Shown here piece by piece: positions 48,645 through 61,175 of a stretch of 64,000 nt of DNA. The position numbers and the translations under genes were made by a program. Position 1 is the first letter of the stretch, and each line of letters starts with the position of its first letter. The notes below the pieces were generated by a model. That model did no database searches. It was not told where the DNA came from and saw only the letters and a list, made by a program, of their open reading frames with translations. Source of the stretch: Gorsachius magnificus. Taxonomy: Eukaryota > Chordata > Aves > Pelecaniformes > Ardeidae. The DNA is taken from contig CM067081.1 in NCBI GenBank assembly GCA_034008185.1, forward strand, positions 104,727,265-104,791,264, given 5' to 3'.

Positions 48645-51600
48645 AAAATGAGAATCGCTTTGTGAAACCTACCAGCAGTGTTAAACTACAAATTAATATA
48701 ATAGCTATCCAGGTGTCTACAGAACAGTATGCTTGGAACAAAGATGCATGTGAAGTATGATCAGCTTACGTCTTTTTCATGAGTCATTTCCTCCCTTAGT
48801 AAGTAAGCTTTTTCCCTTGAAAGACAAATATGTTGTTGCTGAAAATGTCTATAATAATGGGACCTTTTACTATGTATAGTTATTTTCTAATGTTAATAAT
48901 ATTATCACTATCAGGGATGCTGAGCACAGCCTGAATCTTTCCTCTGTAGTTTTGGGGTTTGCTTTTCTAATACAAATCATGAGTTTATTAGGCAGATTTT
49001 GACTGCTGGTGGCTGGAATAGATATACTGTAGGACTTTCCAGAGTTCATGTGCGTTGCATGATTGGTAGCTACTCCTGGCATTTGACTTGTTGCCAGTGA
49101 TGGTTTCTTCTGGTTTCTTGTTTTTAAATCTCAGCAGGAATGGAGTTTATAGCATAGGAATGTGTTGCATAGATTAGGGAAGCCTTTTACTTTATTTCAA
49201 GTTAATACAGAATGATAAGTATGTGAGGTTATACTTTATGGAATAATAGGCATTTTTTCACATGTCATGTGAAAGAGTGTCACCTTGGGACATGCATTAC
49301 ATTACCTCATTAGTATGTTGTATAGGGGAAGAGGTAACTCCCAAATAATTAATCACACAAGAAGTAAAAAAACCTTCTGTAGTTAGATTAAACTTACGGA
49401 TTCAGGAGAATTCTGTGCTGATAATATACTCTCCTGGCATTGCCTATTAAATCTTCAAAGATATTCCCTGCCTCTTCTTGAGTGTATGGAGTAGAATACC
49501 TGATAGAACTTTTTTTTAAAAAAATGTGTACAGCACCCATGACAGTGGTATTTCAGTGTATGGTCATTGTTCCTGAGTAACTCTTGAGTATCTGCCCAAT
49601 GGCTACCTTAATACAGAAAAATGTATGAATAATGCCTATGATAGAAAACATAAATAGGGACAGTTTGTTCACAGTGAATGGGGCTAGCAATATAAGAGGA
49701 GTCTAATTTTGTTTGGCTTAGTCTTACAGTGGGTCTCTCTAGATAACAAAAAACTGGTTTTGGTTTTTTAAAATATTTTTTCCCTCTTAATCCCTGTAAT
49801 TGAATGCTAATAACTGAAAGAATGGTTTACATCAAAAACAGGTTTTGGAGGAGATATCTATGCAGCAAATGAGAACAAGTTAGCTGTGGTAGATCTATGA
49901 CTTGCTAAAACTAGGCAGGCATAATTTGCTGTAGAAAACAAACATATTTTCTCTCCAGCAACTATATATACCAAACTGCTGAAAATGTGCATTAGTAAGA
50001 AAGGCCACTTTCTGGTGCAAATTAATATATGGGAATTTTATAAATTTTTTCAAAGAAAGGCATTCTACATTGTAGGTGTTTTAGCTTTATGCTTTTATGA
50101 AACAAGCAAATACAAACAAGAAGATACACCATTAATTTAATTATATATATGTAGAATATGACTACAGGGCCTGATGAGATACTTCCTATATAAAGAAAAA
50201 ACCCACTTCATTCAACATTGCTTTGAAATGAGAAGTTTGTCAATTAAGTCTCAACAGTGCGGTAAGCTTTGTTTGCATGACTGAACCTGCATTTCTACAA
50301 CAGAGAAACATCATGAGATCAATGATACTCTGAATTCACAACCAGTGCTGCTGTGATTTGTGTCCCTCAGAATGCCTCCAAGCAGCAGTGTCATTTAGGG
50401 CTTGTCAGAACTGCTCTGTCACGGTGCCAAGAGTGGTAGGCACTATCATCTTCTCACACCACTGAAATGGCACTGCTGGTTTCATGACACCCTTCAGCAG
50501 GCTGAAATGATTTCTCAGGAAGCTAATGGAGGTTTAAGCAGGTGCTGACACTTCTTATTTGAGTGCACTTGTTAATTAAATTTGAAATGAAAGCACACAT
50601 TGCAGCAATAATCTGACAGAAGCATTCTGCCAACTCCTGATCAGAAGAATGATAGGCCTGAAGTTATATGGGAAATATTAGATTTCAAAGACAAATTTTA
50701 AACTTTACTCCTAAAGAACATGTTTCCATGAAGATATTATTTTATACATGTAATATTGAAGACCATTTCTCCCTTTCCTCTGTCTTTTATCTCTGGAACA
50801 AACAAGACTAGATGAGATTTCTGGTGGAAAGGTGACAGATTTGAAGCCTAATCTACCTCTAGGGCATCAGTGGTTATTGATATCATGACAGGCCACCTTC
50901 TTTTTCTTTGTTGCGTTTCATGATTCAGCTGTCATTAATAATTGAAATGTTTAGCCATGTGTGCCCATTCAGTGTTGCTGCTAAACCAACAAGAGGGAAG
51001 ACCCTCTATTCTGATCTTGCACTGTTGTTTAGGGAACAGAACTGAGGTCCTACCATGGGTCTCAGTCACTGATTCTCTGATGCGCATGAGTTAAGTTGCA
51101 TCACCTGAGACCTGGGACTCTGGTTAGGTGGCTTGAGTCAATATTGTCTGCAGTCAACAGACGAATCTCATTGATTTTAATAGCACACTGGAACCGTTCC
51201 TTGGCCCACAGTTTGGGTTTTGAAACAAATAAATGAAGCTGGAACACTGGATTTATTTTAAGCTGTAAAATTGGTGTTAAATATATTTGAGGTTAACCAT
51301 ATGTTAATGACATTAAATGAAAGATTGAGTAAGTCAAATAAATGTAAATGATAGTTCTTGGAAGCATTTAATCTGTCTGCAACAGTAACAAGAAAGTGAA
51401 AATTCTCAAGCCCATTTTTGGTTTCTGTATATAAATTAGTTGAGTTTAATTGAAATGCTTCAGAACTCGAATTTAGCATAGTTCACTGCTCTTACCTTCA
51501 GTTTATTAAATTTTTATGTCTTCCATATTCTATGCATTTAGTTTTCCAGTAAATGACCACAGTGCAGTAGTTTCCCAGCAGTGACGTAATACTACAGAAA

Positions 51601-52150
51601 TAGTCCAAGCTGAGTTCACTTCAGAGTGTTACATTTTTGTCTTTGTTTCTTGCCTTTCATTTATTTTTTTCCTATAGAAAAGGGTTCCAGGCTGCTTAAT
51701 GATTTTATAATGTATAGAGAATATTGCTGTTTATAAACAGCACTAACTGTGCAACTGGTCCAATGCTTTACCCGTTGGGTGTGAGTATAGAATCATCAGT
51801 ATTCCTGAACATTTTTAATATAATCCAGCTTTTTGACTAAGATGGTGTTTTTCTCTGGTCTTCATTTTAAATGAGGGCCTAGATTAAAGCTAATTGCCTG
51901 AAACTCCCTGATAAGACAAAAGGCAACACACTGATATCTTTCTCAACAAGAAATGAACACACTGAGGAAGCTCAAGCCTTTGTGTCTGCTTGGAAACTGG
52001 CAGAAAACACTTGTGGTATTACTTAGTGCAGGACTGTGTGGATAAATTAAGTTAGCGGCGTAACACATCTTTATTTTGCCGGAATTCTAGTTCACTTCCT
52101 GCTGGACTCTGATTAAAGGACAGCAGTTATTAGCATTTATAAGAGTACAA

Positions 52151-52214
52151 CAGAATTATCTCAGTATTTTAAGGAGAAGTCACAGAATTATCTCAGGATT
52201 TTAAGGAGAAGTCA
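52151..52214. repeat. 32-bp tandem duplication
   Basis: Two adjacent 32-base units (52151-52182 and 52183-52214), each beginning cagaattatctcag, differ at a single base (T versus G at unit position 15). The high identity suggests a recent duplication, and copy number could vary between individuals. Confidence 0.93.
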
Positions 52215-55200
52215 TGTTCCTTGCTTCTTTTCAGCCACAAACTGTCCTTCTCTAAACCACCCCACCCCCCCGCCCTGTATTGCACCTGGCCTGTACACCT
52301 CTTCTACCACACACTAATGTTTTCTTTTCTTTTTTTTTTACAGAGGATTGAGTAAATAGTTAATGAATTTGTTGTGTAAAATTATGAATAATTGTAGAAC
52401 TGAGCCCTGTTTATTGCAACACTTTCTTTGGGATGGGCAGAGACAGTCTTACCTAATGCCAAGAAAATGCCTGCTTTGGCTCAAGACTTTATTGTAAGCC
52501 ATTTTTGAGCCAAGGACATTTTGAGGACTAGATCCAAGTCAGTATGGAGATGGCAGTGTATAATATTTTGTCAAAGATGGAAACTTAACAGTTGAATTCA
52601 CTTTATAATTATTTAGCGCATATACCTTGTCAATATATTAGGCTTCATCTTCATTTTAAAAGTAACCCCAACAGAAGAGGGAGGGAAGAATAAATCAGAA
52701 ATATTACGAATGAACATAAATTCTATTCCTGAAAAAATATGTGCAATGTCAGTTACTAGCTTGTGCCATTTTTATTATAATTCTGGTTTGCCCAGCCCAT
52801 CTCTCATTTTCCAAATGTATTAGCACCAAAAATATTGCCAAATTTCATAAAAAATAAGTAAAGTATCTCTTTGCTGAGTCCGCTGGTAACGGTAGATCAG
52901 AATAGCTCCCATGTAGTTTCAATTATTTAAAATTATTTCTTGAAATAATTTATTTAGAATACAAGTGGATTAGTTCAGTTTTTACATGTTCTTTTTTAAT
53001 GGGAAAACCAAATGGAAGAAACTTTTAATAATTGCTTTTCTGCAGTGCTGTCTTTTCTGTATTATTGTGGGTTTAGATTCATGCTAAATTTAGCAATTGT
53101 ACATGAATTGGGATGAAATTCTGTGTTTGTTTCTCACTGGGAATCAAATGACAGTCTTGGTGGTGGTATGCCTATTCCAAAGCAGAAGTGAAAAAAATTA
53201 CCTCTGGTTTGAGCTTATTTGCTAAAACCACTGACATGGATTCAGATCTGGAAATCTGATACTGACTCATCTAATCCATCTGCCTTTTAATCTGTAGAAA
53301 TTTAGATTGGTACAGTTCTAACACTGTACTAACGGTGAATCAGGGAAGTATTTCTATCTGCAAGTAGAAACTCTATATACATTATGGGTCATTCCCAGGC
53401 CTCCTTTTTGTGCCTTCTGGGTTTTATTTGGGATGTCAGGTGTTTGCTTACCTGTGCTTGACTCTAGTAATCTCACAATCTGGACTTCTCTGCAAGTGCT
53501 CCTCTACATTTTGTATTCTTATTCATCAAGAGCACCTGGGAAGTGCATCCACTTACCATGTGTAAGTGGCCCTAAAGAACGGAAACCGTATTTGTCATAT
53601 GACAACAATTACAAAATCTTAAAATATTCCCTGGCTGGTTTTGAGATAAATACCACACATATTTCCAAAACCTGCTTATGGAATGAAAGTAATGTCACTT
53701 CCATACTGAACTCTACTAACTTTTTCATTGTATATGGTGACTTTTAGCTAGTTTCTGACCATCCCAGCAACATGTAAAGCTACTTTTCTGAGATATCCTA
53801 ACATCTGTCCTAAAGACTATCCATGCAGTTCAATACCTTACAGTGGAAGAGACTCAACACTGGCAGTATGAAGAATCACAAGATACTGTGCTTCTGCTGC
53901 ATTGTCTTAATTAATTTCTTGAAGCCAAGCAGTTTTCTCTGGTTGCTTTATACTAGCAACCACTAGTTGGTTGCAGTGCTCGTAAAAATATTTATATGTA
54001 TTTATGAGAATATTTTTTCCTAAAATGTGACTCTACCTGCATTACCGTGCTTTTATGTCACTTTTAAAATATCTCTTGGAAGCCAGATGCAGGTAGAAAT
54101 CCTGCTTCTAGGATCACGTTTTATATGAAATAACAATGTATTATAAAATTTCCCATGATTTATCCACTAAAATAACACCAGCATTTATTTCATTAGCTAA
54201 TTGTGCTTTGTATCAAATCGTTGAACTATAATGAAGTGCAAGCACATGCTAGCTGCAGCTTAACATGTAAGCGCTGGTAACTGATTAATATCTTTTCAAA
54301 TGTTTCACTTTCTAGGTTACTTATGCTACCTTTAGGACTTTAAAAATCATGGGAGTAACCTGTTTTACAATATTGTTGGTATCCCTTTCCCATTTTTATC
54401 CAGAAATGAAAGAACATAGCAACATGCTGTTTTGTAAGTTATCTAACTGGCTTTAAAGTTCCTAGTTAAAGATTTTCTAGACCTCCAGAAAGTTTTAAAC
54501 TGATTGGCAAAATAAGTACTTTGTTATATTATTTAAAAAAAATATATTTTTTTTTTCTTTAGCAGGATCTATCCTGGCCACTGGGAAATATTTTAAGATC
54601 ATGACAAGTTAACATTTAGCTCAGTGCAGAATCACGTGAAACTTCTTTCAGTAGATTGGTCAATTGACCTTTGCTAGAAGTACAAGGACTCTCTTTGTGC
54701 TCTATTTGCCTTTAATATATAAAGCTTCAGTGACCTGCTCTTGCATATTGAACTTAATATAAAATATAGTTGTCAGTTCTTTTATATACAGAGATAGTTA
54801 AAAATTTTAATATTCAAAAAAAGTTTCTTTCTTCAACCCAGTTGAGCTGGGCTGACAAAATTACCTGAAGTTGAGCATAATGACAACTGTCAACAGTTTA
54901 TGCAAACCACTGGTGTGAAGCCAATGTTAACTCAATAGAACAAGTAATGTTTTTCATATTCTGCTAGCATTTCCTAGTCCTTCACTCTCTGGTTGGAAAG
55001 GAAGTTTATACATTAAGTCATGCTCAGTTTGCTTTATTTCCTTCTTTCACCAATTAGGTTGGAATATTATTTTTTTAATATCAAAATCAATATTTTCTAA
55101 AGATAATCTGATTGTTATTTGAATTTTCCTATTATGTACCTGGGATGTACTGGGGACATACATTGCAAATCATGCATTTTTACTCTTAAGGGGAAAAAAT

Positions 55201-56881
55201 AGAATAGATAATCTAGGAGGATTTTCAGTTCAGCTCTCTTATTCTTAAATTGGTTTGCACAATTCTTCTGATTTCAGTTGAAAGCAAAATTTGAACAAAA
55301 ATAGAACTTTTGAAACCCAAGAACTAGAACACATGACTGAAACAAACATATTCCTATATTGCATTTTATCACGAATATGAGCATTATAAGTTTGATAGCC
55401 CATAAGGTGAAGAACACTCATTCAAGCATTTGGAAATATTTATGCACTATCATAATTCAATAAACTGTCTACAAATTAATAAGCATTAATGTGGTGTAAC
55501 TTTAACAGAAAATGATGTATTCTTACCAGAAGATATCAAACTATTTTATTTGTAATTTGATTCTTTCTGCAAAGAATTTATAAATGAGCTATTTGACTGC
55601 ATACTAAGTAAAGAGAGAGAATTTTTGTTTCATGACATTTAGGTAGGGCATCTAAAAGTTCATGCTAACCTTGTTACTGTTTGTACCTTACTATGGCTAG
55701 CTGAGTCTATGCTCTCAGAAATAGAAATTGAACTATATCATTAGGACTCAACAAACAGAAATAGCATTATCCTTGGCTCCAAAAATTACTTCTCTGTGAA
55801 TGGGAGGTTTTCTAACTCAAATGTTGGTGATGACCAGGAACCACAAAATGAAGAGCCAAATCTCCAGCAAATCCACAGGACACCCTCTAATACAAACAGA
55901 AGCAACCACAATTAGAAGGGTAAATAACACATCTTATTAGCACAAGGTAGCATGATTTCAACACCCACATTTATGTTTAATGTCTTGCTGTGACATATGT
56001 TTCAGCTAGTAGAAAACCATTTATAAACAACAGAAATGTACTCTAATGCAATATATAAAAAGGCAAAGTGGGTTCTCAGCTATGAAACTGCCAAATAAAA
56101 ACAATTATGATAAATCACCTGAGAAAAAATCCTGGAGTTAACTCCTGGCCCTGGTCTCAGACGGTGGCAGGACTCCCATTGACGTCAGAGGAGAATGATT
56201 TTACCTCTGCTTTTCAGCCTGCCTGATGGGATGAGCATCACCAGATGAAGCTTTCAGTTGTCATATCAAATGTCACTTAAAACTTCTGTAGCAAGTGCTG
56301 TTTTCTGTGTGACTCATTTCAAACAAGATCTGATGTGGAGTACTCAGAGGTCTCCGCTCACCCAGTACGGATTACCCTTTGGTGAGAGATTTCTTTCTTG
56401 GGGATTATGCTTCACATTTGCTGGAAGGAATTCCTGTCCCCAAGTTATTTAATTCACATTCCAATCCTTTTGCTAAATTTATGATTTATTTGGGATTTGT
56501 AAAAGCAGGAATCCTGAGAAATTTTAGAGATACTGCCTCACAATAAAATCTCCCACTCATCTCTCTAGACTCAGGCAACCACTGCCTCCTACACACAATA
56601 CTCTAGTTCTTCCAAGATTCCTGGAAGCACAGAAAGCCAGACAAAGCAGGCAGGTGCCAACCACAAAAACGCTCTGACACCCTTCCATAAGGAAAGCAGT
56701 TATTTAAAGGAGATGACAAGACAGCTTATGTAAAGGATTGTGGGAAGATCTTTTGCATAGTCCCTCTTTAACTATTCTCCTCTCTTCTTTCCTTTTTCAT
56801 AGAATCATAGAATCGTTTAGATTGGAAAAGACCTCCAAGATCATCAAGTCAAACCATTAACCTAACCCTGCCATCCCACCA

Positions 56882-57720
56882 CTAAACGATGTCCCTAAGC
56901 ACCTTGACTACCCATCTTTTAAATACCTCCAGGGATGGGGACTCCACCACCTCTCTGGGCAGCCTGTTCCAATGCTTAACAACCCTTTCAGTGAAAAAAT
57001 TTTGCATAATGTCCAATCTAAACCTGCCCTGGTGCAACTTAAGGCCATTTCCTCTTCTCCTATCGCCCGTTACCTGGGAAAAGAGACCAATCCCACCTGG
57101 CTACAGCCTCCTTTCAGGTAGTTGTAGAGGGCGATAAGGTCTCCCCTCAGCCTCCTCTTCTCCAGGCTGAACAACGCCAGTTCCCTCAGCCGCTCCTCAT
57201 CAGACCCTTCACCAGCTATGTTGCCCTTCTCTGGACACACTCCAGCACCTCAGCGTCCTTCTTGTTATGAGAGGCCCAAAACTGAACACAGCATTCGAGG
57301 TGCAGCCTCACCAATGTCAAATACAGGGGCACGATCACTTCCCTGCTCCTGTTGGCCACACTGTTCCTGATACAAGACAGGGTGTCATCAGCCTTCTTGG
57401 CCACCTGGGTACACTGCTGGCTCATATCTAGCTAGCTGTCGACCAACACCCCCAGGTCCTTTTCTGCCAGGCAGCTCTTCAGCCACTCTTCCCCAAGCCT
57501 ATAACGTTGCATGGGGTTTTGTGACCAAGTGCAGGACCCGGCACTTGGCCTTGTTGAAACTCATACAGTTGGCCTTGGCCCATCGATCCAGCCTGTCCAG
57601 ATCCCTCTGCAGACCCCTCCTCCCCTCCAGCAGATCAACACTCCCACCCAATTTGCTGTCATCTGCAAAGCTATTGAGGGTTCACTCAATCCCCTCATCC
57701 TGATCATTGATAAAGATATT
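56882..57720 (-). pseudogene. CR1 ORF2 C-terminal remnant, minus strand
   Basis: Read on the minus strand from the break at 57720, it gives NIFINDQDEGIE, then an intact F-A-D-D box (FADDSKLG), then the segment ending LGVLVDS with a TAG at 57432-57434. After it come [34 protein letters not shown] and LECCVQF, and the ORF ends with a TAG at 56882-56884. A further break follows RRAT at about 57216. The N-terminal continuation of this remnant is displaced to 59364-59412 by the nested element. The protein fragment would have been part of the reverse transcriptase and its C-terminal extension. It is dead. Confidence 0.88.
57716..57720. repeat. target-site duplication, left copy (ATATT)
   Basis: ATATT lies at the point where the minus-strand CR1 is interrupted, and the same five bases recur at 59364-59368 directly after the octamer tail of the plus-strand insert. 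A preceding GA could extend the match but overlaps the ATTCTATG tail. Seven bases (tattatt) between this copy and the CR1 homology are unexplained filler. Confidence 0.7.
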
Positions 57721-57727
57721 TATTATT

Positions 57728-59363
57728 GATGGCATGAGAGGGACCGGAAGGGCAAAACCCCTCCTGCTGTAGGAGAAGATCAGGTTCGTGACCACCTGAG
57801 GAACCGGAATGCACATAAGTCCATGGGACCTGATGAGATGCATCCCAGAGTCCTGAGGGAATTGGCCGATGTAGTGGCCAAGCCACTCTCCATGATATTT
57901 GAAAAGTCATGGCAGTCAGGTGAAGTCCCTGGTGACTGGAAGAAGGGAAACATTGTGCCCATTTTCAAAAAGGGTAGAAAGGAAGACCCCGGGAACTACC
58001 AACCTGTCAGCCTCACCTCTGTGCCTGGGAAGATCATGGAACAGATCCTCCTAGAAGCTATGCTAAGGCACATGGAGGCTAGGGAGGTAATTTGCGACAG
58101 CCAGTATGGCTTCACCAAGGGCAAGTCCTGCCTGACGAACCTAGTGACTTTCTATGATGGTGTGACAGCAACAGTGGGCAAGGGAAAACCAATGGATGTC
58201 ATCTATCTGGACTTCTGCAAAGCCTTTGACACGGTCCCCCACAACATCCTTCTCTCTAAACTGGAGAGCTATGGATTTGACGGGTGGACTGTTTGGTGGA
58301 TAAGGAACTGGCTGGATGGTCGCATCCAGAGGGTAGTGGTCAATAGCTTAATGTCTGGATGGAGACTGGTGACGAGTGGTGTCCCTCAGGGGTCCGTACT
58401 GAGACCGGTGCTGTTTAATGTTCTCATCAATGACTTAGACAGCGAGATCGAATGCACCCTCAGCAAGTTTGCGGACGACACCAAACTGAGTGGTGTGGTT
58501 GACACACCAGAAGGACGGGATATCATCCAGAGAGACCTGGACAGGCTGGAGAGGTGGGCCTGTGTGAACCTCATGAGGTTCAACAAGGCCAAGTGCAAGG
58601 TCCTGCACCTGGGTCGGGGTAACCCCCAGTATCAGTACAGGCTGGGGGAAGAAAGGATCGAGAGCAGCCCTGCCGAGAGGGACTTGGGGGTACTGGTGGA
58701 CGAAAAGATGGACATGAGCCGGCAATGTGCGCTGGCAGCCCAGGCCAACCATATTCTGGGCTGCATCAGGAGAAGCGTGGCCAGCAGGTCGAGGGAGGGG
58801 ATTCTGCTCATCTACTCTGCTCTGGTGAGACCTCCCCTGGAGTACTGCGTCCAGCTCTGGAGCCCTCAGCACAAGAAGGACATGGAACTGTTGGAGCGGG
58901 TCCAGAGGAGGGCTACTAAAATGATCTGAGGGCTGGAGCACCTCTCCTGTGAGGACAGGCTGAGGGAGTTGGGGTTGTTCAGCCTGGAGAAGAGAAGGCT
59001 GCGGGGACACCTGATTGCGGCCTTTCACTACTTAAAGGGGGCCTATAGGAAAGATGGGGATAATCTTTTTAGTAGGGCCAGCTGTGACAGGACAAGGGGT
59101 AATGGTTTTAAACTAAAACAGGGTAGGTTTAGACTAGATATAAGGAAGAAATTCTTTAAAATGAGGGTGGTGAAACACTGGAAGGGGTTGCCCAGAGAAG
59201 TGGTGGAGGCCCCATCCCTGGGAACATTCAAGGCCAGGTTGGACAGGGCTCTGAGCAACCTGATCTAGTTAGCAGTGTCCCTGGTCACTGCAGGGGGGTT
59301 GGACTAGATGACCTCTAGGGGTCCCTTCCAACTCAAAACATTCTATGATTCTATGATTCTATG
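57728..59363 (+). mobile_element. young CR1 LINE nested in an older CR1
   Basis: This 1.64-kb 5'-truncated CR1 starts in the linker before the reverse transcriptase fingers ([19 protein letters not shown]) and ends with three perfect ATTCTATG octamers (59340-59363). It is a close copy of the 10.7-kb element: 9 mismatches in the 329 bases I compared (57781-58109 with 11912-12240), no indels there, and one 3-base in-frame deletion near 58744. It lies inside, and opposite to, an older CR1. Confidence 0.96.
57730..59268 (+). pseudogene. CR1 ORF2 reverse transcriptase, open except for one stop
   Basis: The frame is open from the truncation point through [61 protein letters not shown] and the catalytic FADD box (58468-58479). 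It stops at a TGA at 58927-58929, directly after RRATKMI. After the stop the same frame continues ([26 protein letters not shown]) to the natural end SNLI-stop at 59268. A G-to-R change (VLRP for VLGP) follows the GVPQG motif. All visible catalytic aspartates are present, but the endonuclease domain is missing, so this copy cannot mobilise itself. The 368-codon open stretch is transposon-derived, not a host gene. Confidence 0.93.
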
Positions 59364-59368
59364 ATATT
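59364..59368. repeat. target-site duplication, right copy (ATATT)
   Basis: ATATT immediately follows the third ATTCTATG octamer, and the older minus-strand CR1 then continues with aaacagaattggcccc. Deleting everything between the two ATATT copies rejoins the older element in a continuous alignment. Confidence 0.7.
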
Positions 59369-59412
59369 AAACAGAATTGGCCCCAAAACTGCGACATGGG
59401 GGACACCACTTG

Positions 59413-61175
59413 TTTCTGTTTCACAAACTGCATTTATAGACCTTCCTTACTAGGTCAATTTTTCTTACTACTTATTGTATTATTTTGCATTTAAATTTAT
59501 ATTTTTAATATGTTTGTTCCCTTTTCTGACTTTTTTTTGCTTTGTGGTTGACCTCTAACAGGCCAGTGACAGTCATACTGAAAGCCCAGGAAAGCCTCGG
59601 TCTTCAAATAAGGAAACTCACTGGAATAAGTCAGAAATAAAACTTCTTTATTGTCTTTTGATGTTCAACTCCTTTAACCTGTCAACTTTAAGAACAGGAA
59701 TTTTATCTAAAAAGTAGAAAGAATTCTTTTTATAGCTACAAGAAAAAAAAAAATTATTTACGGAAGTAGGATATGCACATTGGTACAATGCCTGATTTTA
59801 ATAAGGACTTCAAAAGGGAATGTGATTATTTTAAATTATGATTTATGCCTTTGATGTTCAAAATGAAAGACAATTACATTTTATTTTTCAAAAACACACT
59901 TTAAAAAGATTTATTTTTACATACTTTTTATGTCTATGATAATGCTGTATGTCCTAACTGAACGGTTTTGGCATGTGAAGGATTGTCTGAGAGTGGATCT
60001 GTTGAGTTGTCATTAAGTTAATTTAGTCATTAGATATTACAGGATACTACATCCCAGTGTCCAGGTACCTCCCTTTTCACAGCCTGGAAAGTCAACATCC
60101 TCACATACTAGGCTGGCTGATCTTCTTTCTCGCTTCATCCAGAAGACTCTTTCAAAAGGAATAGCTTGAGAAAAACCTTTTGCAGATATCCAGCCAGTCA
60201 AAGGATGGAGAAACTGTGGTCTTGTTTAACTAGACTCTTGCTTGTTTCTGAAGATGTCCAGCCATCCTCTTCATTCGAAATCAAGGTGCCTTTTACAGGA
60301 TTAAAAAAGCCCCGTAACAAGGCTTTCTTGTAGTCTAATAAGCTCAGTTAGTTTGCTTCTCCTTGATCATTTATTTCTAGTTGTTTTGAGGAAGATTTTG
60401 CACTGATTTTTCAAATCAGCAAGCGTTGAAAGATAAAAAGCCTGGACCAACTTCTTGTTAAGAACACCAGTTATTTGGAAATAGAGATGACACAGCTAGT
60501 ATTCCCCTGCTCTTAAACTAAGGGTTACATTATGCATTAAAATCTCCCACACAGGCAATGCATGATCCAGTAGAATGAGGTCAAAGCACAAGATAGTTTT
60601 AATCATCAAGTTGTTTGATATGGTTGAATAAAATGTATGCTAAATAGGGATCAAAACAGACAAAAAATACTTTCTGTTTTTAAGGGGGGGGGAGGGGGTA
60701 GAACCCAAGAAATAAACTACTAAAAGTTTTGTAACAGGAAACATCTTTTCCAGCTTCCCCTAGTTTATTTTCAAATGATAGCTTCACCTTCAGCAGTTTC
60801 ATGTGTTGCCAGTCACAGCTCTAATAGTACCTCCCTTCAAAGGATCCCCATTTCAGGACTGAACATAAATACATGGATTTTCTCAATGCATAGGTGTTTA
60901 GCTTTAGCTTTATGTGTGTCTCTCTCACTCCCTGCAATTCACAAGGTTCAGAAATGAGGCCCGGTCACTTACCATATGCTAGAAGAGATTGCAAAGTTAT
61001 TGCTGTATACTGTAAGGTATATTCTCCCTGATGCCTGAGGCATAAGCTCTTTATGTGGCATGGGCAGTTGAAATGGGAACCATGCTATTACACTTAGGAG
61101 ACAGTAGAAACAGTGCTGGAGAGCAAGGGCAAGCTCTTGTTTATAGTTTCACTACATCCCTAGATTAGGAAGAGA
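59413..61175. other. AT-rich noncoding sequence
   Basis: No gene or transposon was recognised. A G-rich run (60684-60700, G8-A-G5) is the only unusual composition. Open frames are about 60 codons. Confidence 0.55.

Larger units (their letters stand above)
44821..56797. other. 12 kb of AT-rich noncoding sequence
   Basis: No gene or long transposon was recognised. The most structured items are an A16 run at 44.95 kb, the repeated motif at 48.39 kb, a G-run/C-run inverted repeat at 48.62 kb and a 32-bp tandem duplication at 52.15 kb. Blocks near 50.2-50.65 kb and 51.85-52.1 kb have a mixed-composition texture without simple repeats. The 104-codon ATG frame at 53433-53747 is not recognisable. 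Confidence 0.5.
56798..59412 (-). mobile_element. older CR1 LINE, minus strand, split by a younger CR1
   Basis: The 3' end of this minus-strand CR1 starts at 56798 with the reversed tail (catagaatcatagaatcg) and continues to 57720. The sequence resumes at 59364-59412, which reads, on the minus strand, as the next CR1 segment upstream (GVPHVAVLGPILFN). The intervening 57721-59363 belongs to the plus-strand insertion. Total older sequence is about 970 bases, truncated at its 5' end within the reverse transcriptase. It is closely related to the 18.4-kb copy. Confidence 0.93.

Noticed and set aside
52320..52346. Pyrimidine tract followed by ACAG, resembling a 3' splice site
   Set aside because: The following sequence has no supported open exon or matching donor, and T-runs before AG are common in this DNA.
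53433..53747. 104-codon ATG open frame with several N-x-S/T sites
   Set aside because: The glycosylation-like motifs are frequent by chance in AT-rich frames. There is no signal peptide, membrane segment pattern or homology that I can name.
58435..59028. 197-codon minus-strand open frame
   Set aside because: It is the antisense shadow of the young CR1 ORF2, whose GC-rich codons keep the opposite strand open. The sense frame carries all reverse transcriptase motifs.
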